From the NCBI RefSeq assembly GCF_000968195.1, contig NZ_FO704550.1, positions 682,001 through 746,000 of the forward strand: 64,000 nucleotides of DNA, read 5' to 3'. Shown in pieces: positions 60,376 through 64,000 of this stretch. The translations under genes were made by a program, and so were the position numbers. Each line of letters opens with the position of its first letter. The first letter of the stretch is position 1. Source of the stretch: Xenorhabdus doucetiae (GTDB lineage Bacteria > Pseudomonadota > Gammaproteobacteria > Enterobacterales > Enterobacteriaceae). Below the pieces are notes generated by a model. The model was not told the origin of the DNA, searched no databases, and saw only the letters and a list, made by a program, of their open reading frames with translations.

Positions 60376-60954
60376 TTATAAGCGCCGTGCGCTTTTCGGC
60401 CGGAACGCAGCGACAACGGTTTCATTCGTTTCCACATACGGGCCGTCGAGCAGTTGGATACAGTAGGGAACACTGGCAAAAATTCCTGCGACTAACACCT
60501 TGCCGTTTTCGTCTTTCAACCCTTCCAGCGTCTCTGCGATGGCTTTCGGTTGGCCGGGAAGATTGAGGATCAGTGCTTGATTGCGGATCACGCCGACTTG
60601 TCGGGACAGGATTGCGGTTGGCACAAATTGCAGGCTGATCTGACGCATCTGTTCGCCAAATCCGGGCATTTCACGATCAGCAACCGCCAGCGTGGCATCC
60701 GGCGTGACATCACGACGTGCCGGGCCGGTTCCCCCGGTGGTCAGCACCAGATGGCATCCCAGTTCATCGACCAGTTCACATAATGTCTGTTCAATCAGGA
60801 TTTGTTCATCAGGGATCAGGCGGGTTTCTACACTAAAAGGTGTGATAATGGTTTTTTTCAGCCATGCTTCCAGTGCAGGCAGCCCCTTATCCTGATAAAC
60901 CCCCTGTGAAGCGCGATCAGAAACAGATACGAGGCCAATGCGCAATACATTCAT
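60376..60954 (-). CDS. mog: Molybdopterin adenylyltransferase Mog
   Basis: Mog adenylates molybdopterin before molybdenum insertion. The protein has 192 residues (E. coli 195). It starts NVLRIGLVSVSDRASQGVYQD and has the signature LVLTTGGTGPARRDVTPDAT with the adenylation site, plus REMPGFGEQMRQISL and LILNLPGQPKAI. Gene order mog-talB on the same strand is as in E. coli. The C-terminus is arginine-rich (FRPKSARRL). Confidence 0.97.
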   Translation of the reverse strand: MNVLRIGLVSVSDRASQGVYQDKGLPALEAWLKKTIITPFSVETRLIPDEQILIEQTLCELVDELGCHLVLTTGGTGPARRDVTPDATLAVADREMPGFGEQMRQISLQFVPTAILSRQVGVIRNQALILNLPGQPKAIAETLEGLKDENGKVLVAGIFASVPYCIQLLDGPYVETNETVVAAFRPKSARRL

Positions 60955-61065
60955 ACAAACCTCAATTCGCTATAAAAATGAGAAAAAATAATAAAATGTG
61001 TGGCTGAAACTTGAAATTTATTGAGTAAAGGCGACCTCATTAGTCGCCTTTGAGTAAGACACTTG

Positions 61066-61097
61066 TGTAAAAAATAGGCTGTCAAAAAATAGCCTAT
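61066..61097 (-). terminator. Rho-independent terminator of talB
   Basis: On the minus strand ATAGGCT (61097-61091), a 10-base loop and AGCCTAT (61080-61074), followed by TTTTT. It begins 10 bp after the talB stop. A second hairpin (aaaggcgac/gtcgccttt, 61027-61051) lies downstream. Confidence 0.85.
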
Positions 61098-61106
61098 CGC
61101 CGGGAA

Positions 61107-62060
61107 TTACAGCAGATCAGCGATCATGCTCTCAAGTTTGCCTTGGTCTACTGCAAACTTACGGATACCTTCCGCCAGTTTTTCCGTTGCCATGGCATCT
61201 TGGTGGTGGTTCCAGTAGAACTCAGCTTCAGTCATTGGCGCTGGACGTGCTTTGATTTCGCCTTCATAACCCAATTTGCACTCGACTTCACCTTCTGCTT
61301 CAGACAGTTCTTTCAGCAGTGCCGGAGAGATTGTCAGGCGGTCACAGCCTGCCAGTTCCAGAATTTCGCCGGCGTTACGGAAACTTGCACCCATCACTAC
61401 CGTGCTGTAGCCGTGTTCTTTGTAGTACTGATAAATCTCAGAAACAGAAACCACACCCGGATCTTCATGTGGTGCAAACTCTTTCTTGTCACTGTTTGTT
61501 TTGTACCAGTCAAGGATACGGCCGACAAATGGCGAAATCAGGTAGACACCCGCTTCTGCACAAGCACGTGCCTGAGCGAAGGAGAACAGCAGCGTCAGGT
61601 TACAGTTGATGCCTTCTTTCTCCAGTTGTTCCGCTGCACGGATGCCTTGCCAGGTGGAAGCCAGTTTGATCAGAATGCGATCGTTGCTGATGCCCGCGTC
61701 GTTGTACAGTTTGATCAGACGTTTTGCTTTCGCGACGCTGGCTTCGGTGTCATAAGACAGACGCGCATCGACTTCTGTAGAAATACGGCCGGGGATCAGT
61801 TTCAGAATTTCCAGACCAATGTTGACCGCCAATTTATCGCCGGCATCAATAATTTGTTGTTCACGGGAGTCGCTTTGACTACGCGCCCATGCAACGGCTT
61901 CATCAATCAGTTGGCGATATTCTGGAATTTGCGCAGCGTTCAAAATCAGGGAAGGGTTGGTGGTCGCATCTTGCGGCTGATACAGTTTCATTGCCGCGAT
62001 ATCCCCGGTATCTGCTACGACTGTTGTCAGTTTACGCAGGGAAGTCAGTTTATCGGTCAT
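61107..62060 (-). CDS. talB: Transaldolase B
   Basis: TalB transfers a dihydroxyacetone unit in the non-oxidative pentose phosphate pathway. The 317-residue TIM-barrel protein contains the signature DATTNPSLILNAAQ, the Schiff-base lysine in RILIKLASTWQGIRAAEQLE, and the conserved NLTLLFSFAQARACAEAGV. Length equals E. coli TalB. It lies upstream of mog on the same strand and divergent from yaaA. Confidence 0.98.
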   Translation of the reverse strand: MTDKLTSLRKLTTVVADTGDIAAMKLYQPQDATTNPSLILNAAQIPEYRQLIDEAVAWARSQSDSREQQIIDAGDKLAVNIGLEILKLIPGRISTEVDARLSYDTEASVAKAKRLIKLYNDAGISNDRILIKLASTWQGIRAAEQLEKEGINCNLTLLFSFAQARACAEAGVYLISPFVGRILDWYKTNSDKKEFAPHEDPGVVSVSEIYQYYKEHGYSTVVMGASFRNAGEILELAGCDRLTISPALLKELSEAEGEVECKLGYEGEIKARPAPMTEAEFYWNHHQDAMATEKLAEGIRKFAVDQGKLESMIADLL

Positions 62061-62232
62061 GTTTAATATCTCATCGTTATACGTAAAATCGTTGGCAACG
62101 TTGCCTCACCATCCGGTGATAATAACATGGCCAAGCGCGGCTGTAAGGTAAGAAAATCGTATCGCTGAGATTCTCCCCTTGGTGTGCTTTTTTGTTAAAG
62201 TGGGGAACGTCTGGATTATGAGGAAAAAAATC

Positions 62233-63009
62233 ATGCTTATTACCCTTTCTCCTGCAAAAACACTCGATTATGACAGTCCACTCGCAACCGAAAAGTTCAG
62301 CCAACCGCAGTTATTGGCAGAATCCCAACAACTGATCGCGATTTGCCGGGCGCTGACACCGGCGCAAATCAGTAGCTTGATGGGGATTAGTGATAAGTTG
62401 GCGGGATTGAATGCCGCCCGTTTTGGTGAATGGCAGCCTGATTTCACGCCAGAAAATGCCCGTCAGGCGATTTTGGCCTTTAAAGGCGATGTTTACACCG
62501 GAATGCAGGCCGAAACTTTCTCTGCCGGCGATTTTGATTTTGCCCAAACGCATTTGAGAATTTTGTCCGGCCTGTATGGGGTATTGCGTCCTCTCGACTT
62601 GATGCAGCCTTATCGTCTGGAAATGGGGATTAAATTGGAAAATCCGCGCGGTAAAGACCTGTATCAGTTCTGGGGTGATCGCATTACGGAAAACTTAAAT
62701 ACCGCACTGGAACAACAGGGTGATGATATTCTGGTCAATCTGGCCTCCGATGAGTATTTCAAAGCGGTCAATCGCAAAAAGCTGGCAGCCAAGATAATCA
62801 AGCCGGTTTTTCTGGATGAAAAAAATGGCAAATACAAAGTCATTAGTTTCTACGCTAAAAAAGCGCGTGGGTTGATGAGCCGTTTTATCATCCAGCATCA
62901 ACTGACCGATCCCGCCCGGCTGGTGGAGTTCAATCTGGAAGGGTATGCGTTTGATGAATCCCTCTCCAAAGGGGATGAGTGGGTGTTTAAGCGTCCCGAA
63001 CAGCATTAA
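62233..63009 (+). CDS. yaaA: Peroxide stress resistance protein YaaA
   Basis: YaaA limits free iron during hydrogen peroxide stress, in E. coli under OxyR control. The 258-residue DUF328 protein starts LITLSPAKTLDYDSP and includes ILAFKGDVYTGMQAETF, LRILSGLYGVLRPLDLMQPY and FYAKKARGLMSRFII, with the conserved basic DNA-binding-like residues. The ATG at 62233 follows AGGA and yields the family start; upstream in-frame codons from 62179 lie in the leader. Convergent with thrC and divergent from talB, as in E. coli. Confidence 0.96.
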   Translation: MLITLSPAKTLDYDSPLATEKFSQPQLLAESQQLIAICRALTPAQISSLMGISDKLAGLNAARFGEWQPDFTPENARQAILAFKGDVYTGMQAETFSAGDFDFAQTHLRILSGLYGVLRPLDLMQPYRLEMGIKLENPRGKDLYQFWGDRITENLNTALEQQGDDILVNLASDEYFKAVNRKKLAAKIIKPVFLDEKNGKYKVISFYAKKARGLMSRFIIQHQLTDPARLVEFNLEGYAFDESLSKGDEWVFKRPEQH

Positions 63010-63043
63010 TTTTTATTTTTAATATCAATCGCATCCAGCATGG

Positions 63044-63073
63044 GATCACTCCACCTTAATCAGTGGAGTGATC
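63044..63073. terminator. Perfect inverted repeat between convergent yaaA and thrC
   Basis: The 11-bp stem gatcactccac/gtggagtgatc (63044-63054 and 63063-63073) has an 8-base loop. No long T-run follows on either strand, so it may be a weak bidirectional terminator. Confidence 0.55.
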
Positions 63074-63087
63074 AATGTCAGGTTATT

Positions 63088-64000
63088 TTATTTTGGCGCT
63101 CTTTCCAGCAAAAATTCACGCAAGGTGGCGAAATCAGAAGGCATAAAGTGGGATAACAAATCCAGATCCGCGCGTTCAGCTAAGGCTTTTGGCAAAGGTA
63201 ATGGCTGGCCGAGGGTGGCTTCGACACTTTCCTTGAATTTGGCGGGGTGCGCCGTTCCCAGGAATAAGCCATATTCCCCTGCTTGTAATTGATCACGCAA
63301 GACGCGATAAGCAACGGCCGCATGGGGTTCGGAAATATAGCCTTTTGCCGCCAGTTCACGCAGGGTGTCTTGCGTGGTTGCGTCATCCACCACACCATTT
63401 GCCAGTTCACTCAGCGCCCAGCCTTTGCGTTTGAACAGTTCTTCGATGCGCGGCCAGTTATTGGGCTGGCTGACATCCATGGCATTGGACAGGGTTGCAA
63501 TGGTTTGCTGTGGCAGCCATTGGCCTTCCGCTAAATAGCGCGGAACGGTGTCATTAACATTGGTGGCTGCGATAAAACGTTTTACCGGCAGCCCCAGTGA
63601 TTTTGCCAGTAGCCCCGCGGTTAAATTGCCGAAATTGCCACTTGGGACGGAAATCACCAACTGTTCACGTTTTTCAGCCGGGATCTGCGCAACCGCTTCA
63701 AAGTAATAACAGATTTGTGCCAGCAGGCGGCTGATATTAATCGAGTTGGCGGAGTTGAGATGCAAAGCTTGCTTCAACGCTTCGTCATCAAAAGCCTGTT
63801 TGACCAAGGCCTGACACGCATCGAAATCCCCCTTGATTGCGACGGTATGGATGTTTCCGCCCAGCGTGCAAAAGAGTTTTTCCTGCAATGGGCTGATCTT
63901 GCCTTCGGGATAAAGGATCACAACCTGTACGTTATGCAAGCCATAGAAGGCATGGGCAACGGCGGCACCGGTATCACCGGAGGTCGCAGTCAAAATCGTG
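63088..64000 (-). CDS. thrC: Threonine synthase, C-terminal three quarters (cut by window edge)
   Basis: ThrC converts O-phosphohomoserine to threonine with PLP. About 303 C-terminal residues are present. The visible segment begins TILTATSGDTGAAVAHAFYG, a PLP phosphate-binding loop typical of fold type II. VISVPSGNFGNLTAGLLAK and FIAATNVNDTVPRYL follow, and the protein ends LLERAPK. The lysine that binds PLP lies beyond the edge. The gene would continue to thrB and thrA to the right if E. coli order is kept. Confidence 0.97.
   Translation of the reverse strand, partial: TILTATSGDTGAAVAHAFYGLHNVQVVILYPEGKISPLQEKLFCTLGGNIHTVAIKGDFDACQALVKQAFDDEALKQALHLNSANSINISRLLAQICYYFEAVAQIPAEKREQLVISVPSGNFGNLTAGLLAKSLGLPVKRFIAATNVNDTVPRYLAEGQWLPQQTIATLSNAMDVSQPNNWPRIEELFKRKGWALSELANGVVDDATTQDTLRELAAKGYISEPHAAVAYRVLRDQLQAGEYGLFLGTAHPAKFKESVEATLGQPLPLPKALAERADLDLLSHFMPSDFATLREFLLERAPK

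Noticed and set aside
61143..62066. Long open frame (307 codons) antisense to talB
   Set aside because: Shadow of a strongly biased housekeeping gene; cysteine- and phenylalanine-rich without family features.

Overview
This window reads as a chromosomal segment of an enterobacterium of the Xenorhabdus/Photorhabdus group, most likely Xenorhabdus. The basis is the E. coli-like housekeeping backbone together with a Proteus-mrp/Xenorhabdus-mrx type fimbrial operon and an eight-gene cluster of the dithiolopyrrolone (holomycin / thiomarinol / xenorhabdin) type. No rRNA, tRNA, CRISPR array or intact insertion sequence was recognised.

Layout. (1) 1-14.2 kb matches the E. coli 99-minute region: rsmC (cut by the left edge), holD-rimI, prfC, an osmY-like gene, yjjU-yjjV, a CNT nucleoside transporter and the deoCABD operon for deoxynucleoside catabolism. 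A hipBA toxin-antitoxin module sits between rimI and prfC inside two perfect 66-bp direct repeats exactly 2,000 bp apart. (2) 14.9-21.4 kb is a chaperone-usher fimbrial operon (major pilin, usher, chaperone, minor subunit, tip protein, MrpJ-type regulator), followed by a small membrane-protein gene that looks frameshifted. (3) 22.4-47.1 kb is the carB-to-satP backbone, inverted relative to the E. coli order: carBA, dapB, then ispH-fkpB-lspA-ileS-ribF, rpsT, nhaRA, dnaJK, satP and an MHS-family transporter. Between dapB and ispH lie a LysR regulator, a divergent AlaX-like editing protein and two tandem acetyltransferase-like paralogues with a shared N-terminal leader. (4) 47.3-57.2 kb, in the satP-mog interval, is the biosynthetic cluster, with genes in the order A to H on the minus strand: Cy-A-T NRPS, GMC oxidoreductase, thioesterase, acyl-CoA dehydrogenase, double-GNAT acyltransferase, truncated globin, metallophosphoesterase and PPC-decarboxylase-like flavoprotein. 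An MFS exporter, a DUF2938 membrane protein and an ArsR-rhodanese fusion lie upstream. (5) The backbone resumes with mog, talB, yaaA and thrC (cut by the right edge).

How the genes work together. The NRPS is expected to join two cysteines. The flavoprotein, acyl-CoA dehydrogenase, GMC oxidoreductase and possibly the globin would then decarboxylate and oxidise the dipeptide into the bicyclic ene-disulfide pyrrolinone core, and the GNAT protein would acylate the amine; with a medium-chain acyl group the product would be a xenorhabdin. This assignment rests on gene content and order together with family knowledge of related clusters; no similarity search was run. The accessory modules (hipBA, mrx, the GNAT pair, the xrd cluster) occupy discrete intervals of an otherwise conserved backbone. 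Regulatory sites readable in the sequence include a tandem ARG box before carA, a sigma-32 promoter before dnaK, a sigma-70 promoter before rpsT and several intrinsic terminators.
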